Shown one piece after another: positions 17,839 through 26,710 of a stretch of 64,000 bases of DNA. Source of the stretch: Vibrio sp. S9_S30 (lineage in GTDB: Bacteria > Pseudomonadota > Gammaproteobacteria > Enterobacterales > Vibrionaceae). Numbering within the stretch: position 1 is the stretch's first letter; each line of letters begins with the position of its first letter. The stretch is from assembly GCF_014694455.1 (NCBI RefSeq), contig NZ_JAAUWT010000004.1:124001-188000 (forward strand), read 5' to 3'. The notes below the pieces were generated by a model that ran no database searches, was not told the DNA's origin, and worked only from the letters and a program-made list of their open reading frames with translations. A program made the position numbers and the translations under genes.

Positions 17839-20115
17839 TTACAGAGATTCAGTGAAAGTACGAGCAATAACATCTTTCTGCTGCTCAGTCGTTAGAGAGT
17901 TGAAACGAACAGCATAACCCGATACACGGATTGTTAACTGAGGGTAATTCTCTGGGTGCTTAACCGCATCTTCTAATGTTTCGCGGTTAAGAACATTTAC
18001 GTTTAAGTGCTGACCGCCTTCAATGCCGGCTTCATGATGGAAGTAACCATCCATTAGACCTGCAAGGTTAGCGCGCTGAGAGCTTTCTTCTTTACCAAGC
18101 GCATTTGGCACGATAGAGAACGTGTAAGAGATGCCATCTTTCGCATCAGCAAACGGCAGTTTACCTACAGATGTTAGAGAGGCGACTGCGCCTTTCTCAT
18201 CGCGACCGTGCATTGGGTTTGCGCCTGGTGCAAAAGGAGCACCTGCTTTACGACCATCTGGCGTAGTCCCTGTCTTCTTGCCGTATACCACGTTTGAGGT
18301 AATGGTAAGGATAGACTGAGTCGGCACTGCGTTGCGGTAAGTCTTCAGCTTACGGATTTTACCCATGAAGCTAGAGACAAGCGCACAAGCCATGTCATCA
18401 ACGCGAGCGTCGTTGTTACCAAATTTAGGGTAATCACCTTCGATCTCGAAGTCGATGGCTACACCGTCTTCATCACGCACAGGTTTAACTTTAGCGTGCT
18501 TAATTGCTGACAGAGAATCGGCAGCAACAGAAAGACCAGCGATACCACAAGCCATAGTACGGCGAACATCGCGATCATGAAGAGCCATCAAAGCGGCTTC
18601 ATAGCTGTACTTGTCGTGCGAGTAGTGGATAGCGTTTAGCGCAGTCACGTATTGTTTAGCTAGCCAATCCATTAGGTTGTCTAGACCAGCCCACACTTTA
18701 TCAAAGTCTAGGTATTCTTCGGTCATTGGCTCACTCTTCGGACCAACCTGCATCTTCAGTTTCTCATCAACACCACCGTTGATTACGTAAAGAAGTGTCT
18801 TAGCAAGGTTGGCACGAGCGCCAAAGAACTGCATGTGCTTACCAATGATCATTGGAGAAACACAACATGCGATAGCGTAATCATCGTTGTCGAAATCTGG
18901 ACGCATAAGGTCGTCATTTTCGTACTGGATAGAAGAGGTATCGATAGATACCTTCGCACAGAACTTTTTGAAGCCGTCAGGTAGCTGCTCAGACCAAAGT
19001 ACAGTGATGTTTGGCTCTGGAGAAGGCCCCATCGTGTACAGTGTGTTTAGGAAACGGAAGTTAGTACGTGTAACCAGCGTACGACCATCGACGCCCATAC
19101 CACCCATAGATTCGGTCGCCCAGATAGGGTCGCCAGAGAATAGCTCATCGTACTCAGGGGTACGTAGGAAGCGAACCATACGCAGCTTCATTACGAAGTG
19201 GTCGATCATTTCCTGAGCTTGTTCTTCCGTGATGAGACCCGCTGCGATATCACGCTCAACGTAAACGTCTAGGAACGTAGAAGTACGACCCAGAGACATT
19301 GCGGCTCCGTTCTGAGATTTAACAGCAGCTAGGTAGCCAAAATAAGTCCACTGAATCGCTTCTTGAGCCGTTGTCGCAGGGCCAGAAATATCGAAGCCGT
19401 AGGAGGCTGCCATCTCTTTCATTTGACCTAGCGCGCGATGCTGCTCTTGAAGCTCTTCACGCAATTGCATCGTCATCTGTAGATCGTCGCCATCTTCTAG
19501 TTTCTCTTGAGTAGAGTGGAACTGGGCGACTTTGTCTTTCATTAGGAAGTCTACGCCGTATAGAGCGACACGACGGTAATCACCGATGATACGGCCACGA
19601 CCATATGCATCTGGAAGACCAGTTAGAACACCCGATTTACGACATTTTAGGATGTCTGGAGAGTAAACATCAAAAACACCTTGGTTATGCGTTTTGCGGT
19701 ACTCTGAGTAGATTTTAGAAACTTGTGGGTCAAGCGTACGACCGTATGCTTTACAAGAACCTTCGATCATACGCACACCACCATTAGGCATGATTGCGCG
19801 CTTAAGCGGAGCTTCTGTTTGGAGACCTACGATAGTCTCAAGATCTTTGTTGATGTAACCCGCATCGTGTGAAGTGATGGTAGAGATAACAGAAGTGTCG
19901 AAATCAACAGGAGCGTGAGTGCTGTTTTCTAGCTTAATGCCTTCCATTACTTTAGCCCAAAGCTGATTAGTCGCTTCAGTGCCTTCAGATACTAGGAAAG
20001 ATTCGTCGCCTTCATATGGTGTATAGTTCTTCTGAATGAAATCACGAACGTTAACTTCGTTTTGCCAGTCACCTTCAGCAAAACCTTCCCAAGCTTTAGC
20101 AAATTGCTCTGCCAT
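17839..20115 (-). CDS. pflB: Formate acetyltransferase (pyruvate formate-lyase) PflB
   Basis: This 758-residue glycyl radical enzyme converts pyruvate and CoA to acetyl-CoA and formate during fermentation. The adjacent active-site cysteines are visible in ACCVSPM (about residue 417-418). The C-terminal radical site is Gly733 in RVSGYAVR, where PflA acts. Length fits E. coli PflB (760). There is no focA formate channel gene upstream; the neighbour is a DUF3360 transporter separated by 308 bp, and pflA is 3.4 kb downstream beyond two unrelated genes. Regulation by FNR/ArcA is expected from other bacteria, but I see only weak FNR-like matches. Confidence 0.97.
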   Translation of the reverse strand: MAEQFAKAWEGFAEGDWQNEVNVRDFIQKNYTPYEGDESFLVSEGTEATNQLWAKVMEGIKLENSTHAPVDFDTSVISTITSHDAGYINKDLETIVGLQTEAPLKRAIMPNGGVRMIEGSCKAYGRTLDPQVSKIYSEYRKTHNQGVFDVYSPDILKCRKSGVLTGLPDAYGRGRIIGDYRRVALYGVDFLMKDKVAQFHSTQEKLEDGDDLQMTMQLREELQEQHRALGQMKEMAASYGFDISGPATTAQEAIQWTYFGYLAAVKSQNGAAMSLGRTSTFLDVYVERDIAAGLITEEQAQEMIDHFVMKLRMVRFLRTPEYDELFSGDPIWATESMGGMGVDGRTLVTRTNFRFLNTLYTMGPSPEPNITVLWSEQLPDGFKKFCAKVSIDTSSIQYENDDLMRPDFDNDDYAIACCVSPMIIGKHMQFFGARANLAKTLLYVINGGVDEKLKMQVGPKSEPMTEEYLDFDKVWAGLDNLMDWLAKQYVTALNAIHYSHDKYSYEAALMALHDRDVRRTMACGIAGLSVAADSLSAIKHAKVKPVRDEDGVAIDFEIEGDYPKFGNNDARVDDMACALVSSFMGKIRKLKTYRNAVPTQSILTITSNVVYGKKTGTTPDGRKAGAPFAPGANPMHGRDEKGAVASLTSVGKLPFADAKDGISYTFSIVPNALGKEESSQRANLAGLMDGYFHHEAGIEGGQHLNVNVLNRETLEDAVKHPENYPQLTIRVSGYAVRFNSLTTEQQKDVIARTFTESL

Positions 20116-20423
20116 GACATACCTACCTTTTTAGTAGTAAAAAACCGTACTGTCTTCGCCGTTGAGTCAGCGATCCTTTTCTTAAGGAGCAGTACACTCT
20201 AATTAATAACAATATGAATAGTCTCTATTTTTTCTCGTGAAACCATGCATGTTGTCACTGGTTATTCTTTTCTAGTTACACATCCAGAAATTGAAGATTC
20301 TGCTGACTTCGTTTCTTAGATTAGGTTAAAAAAAATTTGAAAACCTTAAACTAAATCAATAAAAATCAAAAAAAGTTAATAAAAAGTGGGTAGCAAAGCT
20401 TGCTACCCACAAAATATTTGAAT
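20116..20423. promoter_or_regulatory. Upstream region of pflB
   Basis: This 308-bp stretch separates the pflB start from the end of the DUF3360 gene, both on the minus strand. The right end holds the DUF3360 terminator. Two partial FNR-like sequences, both 8 of 10 against TTGAT-N4-ATCAA, lie at 20346-20359 and 20356-20369 (minus). No clear strong FNR site is visible. The rest is AT-rich promoter sequence; I see no gene. Confidence 0.5.
20381..20410 (-). terminator. Terminator of the DUF3360 transporter gene
   Basis: 10-bp arms GTGGGTAGCA and TGCTACCCAC flank a 5-base loop. On the minus strand the stem is followed by TTTTT. It lies 14 bp past the stop codon. Confidence 0.88.
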
Positions 20424-21968
20424 TTATAACCAAGCTTTAAGCCCATACTGGCTTTCTAGCATACCAACGGCAAGCATAGCAACTAGACATATAATGAGTA
20501 CACCACCAGGGATCACAACTCTGTCGATAAAAGAAAGTTTTTTTGAGCGTTCTTTGTCACCAATAAGCCCGTTGTTATCTAGCAACATGGTGATCGCCCA
20601 TGCGAGAACAGGGTTAACAACCGCGCTACCAAAAATACAGATACCTGCCGCTTGTGAATCTTTGGTGTCTTTGACCATTTGCATGCCTGCTTCAAGAAGT
20701 GGAAGGAATACACCAACTAACAATGCGACTCGCATAACGGGGGGCCATACAGCAACATCCATTGGGAAGCCAAGAATAGCAACGATAATACACAACGAGC
20801 CGAGCAAGATAGCACCAGCAGGGATTGGTCGTTTAGCAATGGCGGCTGGGATCATGTACGTACCCCAAGAAGAAGTGATGTTTCCGCCACCGACTGCTGT
20901 ACCTACCATTTGGCGAATTGAACACATCGTCATGGTGTCATCGACATCCATCAGCACTTTATTCGTCCGTTTTGGGTAGTTCAGTTCTTGGAAAATTCGG
21001 TGTCCTAGGAAATCGGGTGACCACATCGCAACCGCTAGAATGGCGAAAGGTAGCGAAGCAATGAAATGCTGTAGGGTAGGTAAACCTAATTGCCAACCTG
21101 TTTCTGTGCTTCCCCACCAATATACAGGATTCAGATTAGGTAAGCCCATTTCCGTTTCAAATTTAAGGTCAAAACTCGCGCCTAAGGCTAACGCAATCAC
21201 CAAGCCAACAGCGGCACATACAGGTATCGCTAACCAACGCATGTTAATTTTGGCAAGAAACGCGTAAATAACGATGGTAACGGCTAGCACAACTAAGCCA
21301 ACGTAGCCCATGCTGCCAGCCGCGACCTCTGCCGATTGCAAACCCGTCGCCCAACTTTGAATTGAGCCAATTTGGCTCATGGTTCCAGTAAAACCAAGAA
21401 ATATGAGCAACCCTCCGGCGGTGCCTTGCGAGGTGAGGTTAACCAGTTTTGACCCCCCCTTGAAGTAACTGAGAAGGAGACCAAAGACACCGAGAAGAAT
21501 AGCGAGAGCAAGAGGGTGGGCACCGGCAAGAGCAATCGTACCGATTAGCGGAATCATTGGACCATGGTTGCCAGCTAAGTTTGCCCTAGGGTTGATAAAC
21601 CCCGAGGCCAGAATACAAAAAAGAAGAGCAGGAATGAGCATTTCTACTCGTGCAACTTCAATGGCAAACTCTTTACCGAGATTAACATGGTCCCAAGCAG
21701 CAGTAAGACCATCTGCCCACGACATCATTACAGCCGAGTACATCGCGATAATGCCAATGGTGCCAGCTAACGCAGGGACAAGATCCTCAAGTTCAAAGCG
21801 GAAGTCGCGACCAGGTAGGTTCAAACCATAGCGGCGAGGTTTCATGATTTGAAGTTCGTGATCTAGGTAGTCGGAGCGGCTGTTGAATTCTGAAGCTGGT
21901 CTATGCAGTTCGCTATAGCTTTTTTCATCTATCGCATCTGAGTTGTCTTTTTGGACGGCGTCGGACAT
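20424..21968 (-). CDS. DUF3360 family membrane protein, putative transporter
   Basis: This 514-residue polytopic membrane protein has a charged cytoplasmic N-terminus (about 65 residues) and roughly 11-12 hydrophobic helices. It matches the DUF3360 family common in Vibrio, which I believe is distantly related to the SulP/NAT (UraA-like) transporter fold. The QLGLPTLQHFIAS and VGGGNITSSWGTY segments resemble the half-helix substrate region of that fold. The substrate is unknown. It sits where focA would be in many pfl loci, but it is not a formate channel: FocA is ~285 residues and has a different fold. The start at 21968 is followed by a long acidic N-terminus. The upstream region contains an FNR-like box. 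Confidence 0.78.
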   Translation of the reverse strand: MSDAVQKDNSDAIDEKSYSELHRPASEFNSRSDYLDHELQIMKPRRYGLNLPGRDFRFELEDLVPALAGTIGIIAMYSAVMMSWADGLTAAWDHVNLGKEFAIEVARVEMLIPALLFCILASGFINPRANLAGNHGPMIPLIGTIALAGAHPLALAILLGVFGLLLSYFKGGSKLVNLTSQGTAGGLLIFLGFTGTMSQIGSIQSWATGLQSAEVAAGSMGYVGLVVLAVTIVIYAFLAKINMRWLAIPVCAAVGLVIALALGASFDLKFETEMGLPNLNPVYWWGSTETGWQLGLPTLQHFIASLPFAILAVAMWSPDFLGHRIFQELNYPKRTNKVLMDVDDTMTMCSIRQMVGTAVGGGNITSSWGTYMIPAAIAKRPIPAGAILLGSLCIIVAILGFPMDVAVWPPVMRVALLVGVFLPLLEAGMQMVKDTKDSQAAGICIFGSAVVNPVLAWAITMLLDNNGLIGDKERSKKLSFIDRVVIPGGVLIICLVAMLAVGMLESQYGLKAWL

Positions 21969-22149
21969 AGAATCCTCGTTTTCTTAAAGTTAGTAATTCT
22001 TTAAACACTGAAACAACTGCTTGCAGTTGTGTTCGCTAATCTGTGGCACGAGCTATATGAGCTAGTGTTACACAATATGAAATTTTTCTTGATTAAGTTG
22101 TTGTTTTTTGTATTTGTTCCGAGTTTATCAATGGGGTTATATAGTATGA

Positions 22150-22163
22150 TTGATCTTGATCAC
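22150..22163. promoter_or_regulatory. FNR-box-like sequence
   Basis: TTGATCTTGATCAC matches the FNR consensus TTGAT-N4-ATCAA at 9 of the 10 fixed positions. It is about 180 bp upstream of the DUF3360 start and 340 bp upstream of the lipoprotein start. Anaerobic control of the DUF3360 gene would fit its place beside pflB. Confidence 0.45.
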
Positions 22164-22229
22164 TTAAAGGTTATTGTTGAAATCAAACTACATCATAGCG
22201 CTAATAATGCGTGTGCATGCACCAAATTA

Positions 22230-22244
22230 TGTAAGCGAATTACA
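22230..22244. promoter_or_regulatory. TGTAA-N5-TTACA dyad
   Basis: A perfect 5-bp-arm dyad with 5-bp spacing has the same outer bases and spacing as the HexR consensus; the centre (GCGAA) departs from it. It is a candidate operator only. Confidence 0.35.
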
Positions 22245-22506
22245 GTTGTTTTCGGAAAAATACAAGTTACGCCGAGCATCTATCAGCTTGGGGAATAAAA
22301 ATATGATCCTTATCATTAACGTGATGTGATGGATGAGAAAGTGAACAGTCACATGCATGAGCATTAGGACATATTGAATGTTGCAACACACTCTATTCCT
22401 GTCAATTTTCAGTGACACTTTTTTGGCTCGGTTCTTGCTGTTACTTTCTAAGGTAGAGAAATGGAATAATAGGTGGCAACGAATTGCCGCTTTGTTAGGA
22501 GAGAAC

Positions 22507-23880
22507 ATGAAGAAGTTTCAATATACTGCTGTTGCTTTCGCAGCAGCAATGGTGATGTCAGGTTGTGGTTCCAGCAGTAAGAGCAGTACAGGAAGTAATA
22601 CCAAACCATTGTCACCATCTTACGTTAATCTGCAGTTTGTCCAGCTCGCTCCCCCTCAGGCGACTCAGAGAGCGGGCTGTACTTTATTTGCTCAAGATGA
22701 AAATGCGTCTCCTAAGCAATATACGTATGCTAATTTAGCGCGCGATGTTCGCGTGCAAATCAATAATGCGGATGGCACCATTAGTACCCAGCTTGCAGTG
22801 TCTTCCTCTGGTCTTCTTCGACTAGACAAAAACAAGGTTCCTGCAGGAGGCTTTGTGACTATTATTGATTCACCAAGTAATGCGGATCCATATTATCGGG
22901 TTCTTTCTATTCAAAAAGACCTGATCAATAACCAAGTGATTAATGTGGGAAGAAACCAAGGGTCGGTAAATTGCTACGTTGCAAACCAAGCTCCGAAAAA
23001 TAATAAAACAGGTTACGCTTCCGTTGGTAAAGTTGGTCTGACTGTTACAGATTACGAATATGATTCCATTCTTCAGTCAAGTGGAAGAATCAATTCAGAT
23101 GCATTTGAAACTCAATCTCTAAATACAGAGGCTGTGTTGGTGCGGGCATACAACAACACAGATTTAGTTGGTTATGCAATGGTCGATAATTTGACGCCTA
23201 ATGCATTTGAGGACGTAAAGCAAATAGAGGCATTAACAGAAACCATTCCAGGTTCGATACTAACAACGGGACATACACTGTCTTCTATAGATATTAGTAT
23301 GCACAAGTCGCCCTATAACTATTTGTGGGAAAGCCCTTCGACTTCTTCGAATTCATTCGATATAAAGTCAAACTCTGACTTAACCTTTAACTATCGAGCC
23401 AATGGAAGGACATCCACTAATTGGGATTTTGCTGTAAACGGTATTGTTGGCAGTTCGCTTGATATTCAAATCCCTAGCTCATTAAACTTAAACGATACGT
23501 CACCCGCCATTCAACAGGACAGTGTAGGGTACAGTTTCGTTAATGAAGGGGTTTCCACCTCAGGAAAGACGTTCATTGTACGTTCAAGCTACGACAAAAC
23601 ACATTCGTCAGGCTCGACACTGAGCCATGTTATTTACTCGAACTCGACTCATGGCAACACTAAAATTCCTGAATTGAATTTGGCTAACCTTGGTCCTTCA
23701 AGTGCCGTAAATGTCAAAACCACTTTGTTTGAAGTGAATTCTATCACCCCCAAATTTGTCCGTTATGCCATGACAGATACTGGTAAGGCTGATGTAGTAA
23801 GAGAATTGCGTTTACCAAATCAATTAGCCGATGAAAAGAACACACTTAGCCACTCAACTTATACGAAAGTGTCGAGATAG
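22507..23880 (+). CDS. Secreted lipoprotein of unknown function
   Basis: This is a 457-residue predicted lipoprotein. The signal peptide ends in a lipobox, MSGC, with lipidated Cys20, followed by a serine-rich linker (GSSSKSSTGSN). The remainder is rich in S, T, N and beta-forming residues with no recognised catalytic motif. The region around residues 40-200 (YVNLQFVQLAPP, VRVQINNADGT) hints at immunoglobulin-like beta repeats. The frame is open from 22378, but ATG 22507 has an AGGAGA site and a textbook signal peptide. It is monocistronic; the stop codon lies in the first copy of a 22-bp tandem repeat. I do not recognise the family, and surface location is an inference from the lipobox. Confidence 0.85.
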   Translation: MKKFQYTAVAFAAAMVMSGCGSSSKSSTGSNTKPLSPSYVNLQFVQLAPPQATQRAGCTLFAQDENASPKQYTYANLARDVRVQINNADGTISTQLAVSSSGLLRLDKNKVPAGGFVTIIDSPSNADPYYRVLSIQKDLINNQVINVGRNQGSVNCYVANQAPKNNKTGYASVGKVGLTVTDYEYDSILQSSGRINSDAFETQSLNTEAVLVRAYNNTDLVGYAMVDNLTPNAFEDVKQIEALTETIPGSILTTGHTLSSIDISMHKSPYNYLWESPSTSSNSFDIKSNSDLTFNYRANGRTSTNWDFAVNGIVGSSLDIQIPSSLNLNDTSPAIQQDSVGYSFVNEGVSTSGKTFIVRSSYDKTHSSGSTLSHVIYSNSTHGNTKIPELNLANLGPSSAVNVKTTLFEVNSITPKFVRYAMTDTGKADVVRELRLPNQLADEKNTLSHSTYTKVSR

Positions 23881-23939
23881 TGCTTATCGCTAAATGAGAT
23901 AGTGCTTATCGCTAAATGAGATAGTGTTTATCGCTAATT
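23874..23939. repeat. 22-bp tandem repeat, three copies, containing a stop codon
   Basis: The unit GAGATAGTGCTTATCGCTAA plus AT occurs at 23874-23895 and 23896-23917 (identical) and 23918-23939 (two changes). The first copy includes the last codons and TAG stop of the lipoprotein gene. Confidence 0.92.
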
Positions 23940-23981
23940 AATGTGCTGTGTTAATTTTGAGTGTGACTCAAGTTAATTTTT

Positions 23982-24008
23982 AAGAGCCTCATCATTGAGG
24001 CTCTTTTT
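23982..24008 (+). terminator. Terminator of the lipoprotein gene
   Basis: AAGAGCCTCA and TGAGGCTCTT arms with a short loop are followed by T5. It lies about 100 bp past the stop, beyond the 22-bp repeat. Confidence 0.88.
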
Positions 24009-24046
24009 ACATCATTATCCAGATTTGTTGAAGATAAAGTCTGGTG

Positions 24047-24064
24047 GATGAATACTTATTCAGT
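24047..24064. promoter_or_regulatory. ARG box (ArgR operator candidate)
   Basis: The core TGAATACTTATTCA matches the E. coli ArgR box (TGAAT-W4-ATTCA) at every position except one base of the W4 centre, with near-perfect dyad symmetry. A half-site TGAAT follows at 24074-24078. It lies about 130 bp upstream of the amino-acid importer operon and suggests repression by arginine. Confidence 0.7.
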
Positions 24065-24192
24065 TATATTGTCTGAATAATGAAATTTTCAAGGTTAATA
24101 ATATGTTGCAAGAAGGTTTCTGGAATGCTAGCTTGTAACATAATGAGAGGTCGGAGTACCTTGCAGTCGAAAAAATACAGGGAGTAAAGCGC

Positions 24193-24963
24193 ATGAAGGA
24201 CGTAATCGCGCTGGATATAAAAGAACTGCACAAAACATTCGGTCAGAACGAAGTTTTAAAAGGCATTTCATTAGAAGCCTATAAAGGGGATGTCATTTCA
24301 ATTATTGGCTCTTCCGGTTCAGGAAAGAGCACCTTCCTTAGATGCATCAATCTGCTTGAGACACCTACTGCCGGCGAAATATGGGTAAATGGTGAACTGA
24401 TCCAAATGAAGCAAAATCGTCGTGGCGAGTCTCTGCCTGCAAATGAAAAACAAGTGCAACGAATCCGTTCTCGTTTAGCGATGGTTTTTCAAGGGTTTAA
24501 CTTATGGTCGCACATGACGGTATTAGAAAATGTCATGGAAGCACCTGTTCATGTGTTGGGCATTCCAAAATCAGAAGCGAAAGACAAGGCAGAAGAACTG
24601 CTGAAGAAAGTTGGTCTCTACGAACGTAAAGATTATTACCCTGGTCACCTTTCGGGTGGGCAGCAGCAGCGCGCGGCAATCGCCAGAGCACTGGCTGTAG
24701 ACCCAGAAGTGATGCTCTTTGATGAGCCAACATCGGCACTGGATCCCGAGCTTGTCGGTGAGGTGTTGGGGGTGATGCGTGATCTCGCCGAAGAGGGCAG
24801 AACCATGCTCGTCGTTACGCACGAAATGGCTTTTGCCCGTGATGTTTCCAATCATGTCATGTTTTTGCATCAAGGCTTAGTGGAAGAACAGGGAGATCCA
24901 TCTAAACTATTTACAAACCCTGAGTCCGAACGGCTTCAGCAGTTTATATCGTCAATTTATTAA
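24193..24963 (+). CDS. Polar amino-acid ABC transporter, ATP-binding protein (HisP/ArtP type)
   Basis: This 256-residue ATPase of the polar amino-acid importer family energises uptake from the cytoplasmic side of the inner membrane. Walker A GSSGSGKS is at residues 39-46, signature LSGGQQQR at 153-160, and Walker B ends in LFDEPT (D177, E178). The length and the basic insert QMKQNRRGESLPANE (about 71-85) are characteristic of HisP, as opposed to GlnQ or ArtP, and HisP is 257 residues. It is the first gene of a four-gene set, ATPase, binding protein and two permeases, on one strand. An ARG box upstream points to arginine, ornithine or lysine as substrates. A GGGAG site precedes the start. Confidence 0.93.
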   Translation: MKDVIALDIKELHKTFGQNEVLKGISLEAYKGDVISIIGSSGSGKSTFLRCINLLETPTAGEIWVNGELIQMKQNRRGESLPANEKQVQRIRSRLAMVFQGFNLWSHMTVLENVMEAPVHVLGIPKSEAKDKAEELLKKVGLYERKDYYPGHLSGGQQQRAAIARALAVDPEVMLFDEPTSALDPELVGEVLGVMRDLAEEGRTMLVVTHEMAFARDVSNHVMFLHQGLVEEQGDPSKLFTNPESERLQQFISSIY

Positions 24964-25005
24964 GCATTGTTTGCTTAAGTATTGTTTGCTTAAGTATTGA
25001 TTTAA
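24961..25005. repeat. 15-bp tandem repeat, about three copies, starting at a stop codon
   Basis: TAAGYATTGTTTGCT occurs at 24961-24975 and 24976-24990, with a degenerate third copy at 24991-25005. The first TAA is the stop codon of the ATPase gene. The array lies in the gap before the binding-protein gene, where it could affect mRNA processing. Confidence 0.85.
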
Positions 25006-25073
25006 GAATAATTGGTCACTAAGCACCAAAGTAAGTAAACACAATATTTGAAACCATTCACAGGAGTATGGAA

Positions 25074-25841
25074 ATGAAAAAATGGTTACTGGCTGCGACA
25101 TTAGCAGCAACCGCTGTTGCAGGTACTGTTCAAGCAAAGGATTGGAAAACAGTCCGTTTTGGAATTGAGGGCGCGTATCCTCCGTTTAGTTGGACAGAAG
25201 CCGATGGCTCCTTGAAGGGCTTCGATGTGGATATGGCCAATGCTCTGTGTAAAGAAATGGCGGTTACATGTAAAATCGTTCCACAAGACTGGGATGGCAT
25301 TATTCCTTCTCTCCTCGCACGTAAGTACGATGCAATCATTGCGGCGATGTCGATCACTGATGAACGCAGAAAGAAAGTTGACTTCACTGGCAAATATGCG
25401 CTGATTCCAAATAAATTCATTGCCAAAAAAGGTGCCAACATCAACTTTGATAATCTTGATGGTGTGAAGATTGGTGTTCAGCGCGCGACAACGCACGACA
25501 AATACCTAACGGACAATTACAAAGCGGTTGAGATTGTGCGTTACGGCTCATTTGATGAAGCGTATTTAGATTTGGCGAACGGTCGAATAGCGTCGGTTTT
25601 GGGTGATGCATCTGCACTGGAAGAAGGCGTACTCAACAAAGACGGTGGCGATGCATATGAATTTGTCGGCCCCTCTCTAACCGATCCTAAGTGGTTTGGT
25701 GAAGGTTTTGGTATCGCTGTTCGCAAACAAGATAAAGATCTTACCGCTAAACTTGATAATGCAATCAAGTCGCTGCGTGAAAAAGGCATTTACCAAGATA
25801 TTGCCGCTAAATACTTCAAATACGACGTATACGGCGACTAA
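25074..25841 (+). CDS. Polar amino-acid ABC transporter, periplasmic binding protein (ArgT/HisJ type)
   Basis: This 255-residue periplasmic binding protein of the SBP family 3 has a signal peptide at residues 1-21 (VQA cleavage). The mature N-terminus runs into FGIEGAYPPF. The motif AAMSITDERRKKVDFTGKY contains the Ser/Arg cluster that binds the amino-acid backbone in the LAO/HisJ group. It delivers a cationic amino acid to the two permeases encoded next. Two ATGs, 25068 and 25074, are in frame. The AGGAG site at 25062-25066 is only 1 bp from the first, so I chose 25074 with 7-bp spacing. It lies 110 bp after the ATPase gene, past the 15-bp repeat. Confidence 0.93.
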   Translation: MKKWLLAATLAATAVAGTVQAKDWKTVRFGIEGAYPPFSWTEADGSLKGFDVDMANALCKEMAVTCKIVPQDWDGIIPSLLARKYDAIIAAMSITDERRKKVDFTGKYALIPNKFIAKKGANINFDNLDGVKIGVQRATTHDKYLTDNYKAVEIVRYGSFDEAYLDLANGRIASVLGDASALEEGVLNKDGGDAYEFVGPSLTDPKWFGEGFGIAVRKQDKDLTAKLDNAIKSLREKGIYQDIAAKYFKYDVYGD

Positions 25842-25965
25842 TTTTCACTTTTCTCTTCATTCAAGAAAGTGAGACGATAAAAGCAGAGGTTTCTTCGCCT
25901 CTGCTACTTCAAAAAATACGGTCTTAATTCTTTCTTCTCAGCTCGCTGTATTACTGGATGTAAAT

Positions 25966-26706
25966 ATGCTGGATCTTCAAGGATACGAAGTCTCGATATT
26001 AAAGGGCGCGTTACTCACGATTGAAGTCGCGATCCTATCACTGATTCTCGCTATGGTATTAGGTATGTTAGGGGCGCTCGCCAAACTAGCACCTTATCGC
26101 TGGGCGCGTACTATTGCGACGCTATACACAACCGTCATCCGCGGCATCCCCGATCTTGTACTGATGATGTTGATTTTCTTCGGCGGTCAGATTCTGCTTA
26201 ACAATAGCCTATATTCGATCAATGAATGGCTGAATGAGTGGATGACGTCGAGCAATCCTGAGCATGAATGGGTGTCCTACCTGCCCGATTATATTGATGT
26301 CAGCCCGTTTGTCGCTGGTGTATTGACGATAGGGTTTATATTCGGGGCTTACATGGCTGAAACATTCCGTGGCGCCATCATGGCAGTAGACAAAGGGGAG
26401 CTTGAAGCCGGCAAGGCGTATGGTATGAGCAGTGCTTTGGCGTTTCGACGTATCTTATTGCCTCAAATGATTCGCCACGCATTACCCGGATTTGGTAATA
26501 ACTGGCTCGTATTGCTTAAAACGACGGCTCTGGTATCGATTATTGGTTTAGAAGATATGGTTCGAGTAAGTTCTTTGGCCGCAGGCTCCACCAAAATGCC
26601 GTTCACTTTTTACATGACCGTTGCCGTTATTTTCCTCATTTTTACGAGCATATCTACGGGCTTTCTTAAGCTTGTAGAGCGAAAATTCAGTATTCACGCG
26701 AGGTAA
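25966..26706 (+). CDS. Polar amino-acid ABC transporter permease (HisQ type)
   Basis: This 246-residue inner-membrane permease of the His/Glu/Gln/Arg/opine group has about five transmembrane helices. The first is at about residues 12-34. The cytoplasmic EAA-like loop AGKAYGMSSALAFRRILLPQ (about 147-166) docks the ATPase. It pairs with the HisM-type subunit encoded 4 bp downstream. The spacing to the binding protein is 124 bp. HisQ is about 228 residues, so this copy is slightly longer in the central loop (NEWLNEWMTSSNPEHEW, a variable insertion). Assignment as Q rather than M follows gene order and sequence. Confidence 0.92.
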   Translation: MLDLQGYEVSILKGALLTIEVAILSLILAMVLGMLGALAKLAPYRWARTIATLYTTVIRGIPDLVLMMLIFFGGQILLNNSLYSINEWLNEWMTSSNPEHEWVSYLPDYIDVSPFVAGVLTIGFIFGAYMAETFRGAIMAVDKGELEAGKAYGMSSALAFRRILLPQMIRHALPGFGNNWLVLLKTTALVSIIGLEDMVRVSSLAAGSTKMPFTFYMTVAVIFLIFTSISTGFLKLVERKFSIHAR

Positions 26707-26710
26707 TCCT

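Larger units (their letters stand above)
21969..22506. promoter_or_regulatory. Divergent regulatory region between DUF3360 and a lipoprotein gene
   Basis: These 538 bp separate two divergent genes. Three dyad sites stand out: an FNR-like box at 22150-22163, a TGTAA-N5-TTACA dyad at 22230-22244, and ATGAT-N4-ATCAT at 22303-22316. A frame encoding a hydrophobic peptide (22077-22298) lacks a ribosome site and overlaps these sites, so I do not call it a gene. Confidence 0.55.

Noticed and set aside
20346..20369. FNR sites before pflB
   Set aside because: Two overlapping 8/10 matches occur in an A-rich tract, where such matches are expected by chance; too weak to call.
20494..20979. 161-codon open frame antisense to the DUF3360 gene
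   Set aside because: It is a shadow frame with typical antisense composition and no ribosome site.
22077..22298. Small hydrophobic peptide frame (about 73 residues)
   Set aside because: No ribosome site; it overlaps FNR-like and other dyads in a divergent promoter. It cannot be excluded but is not supported.
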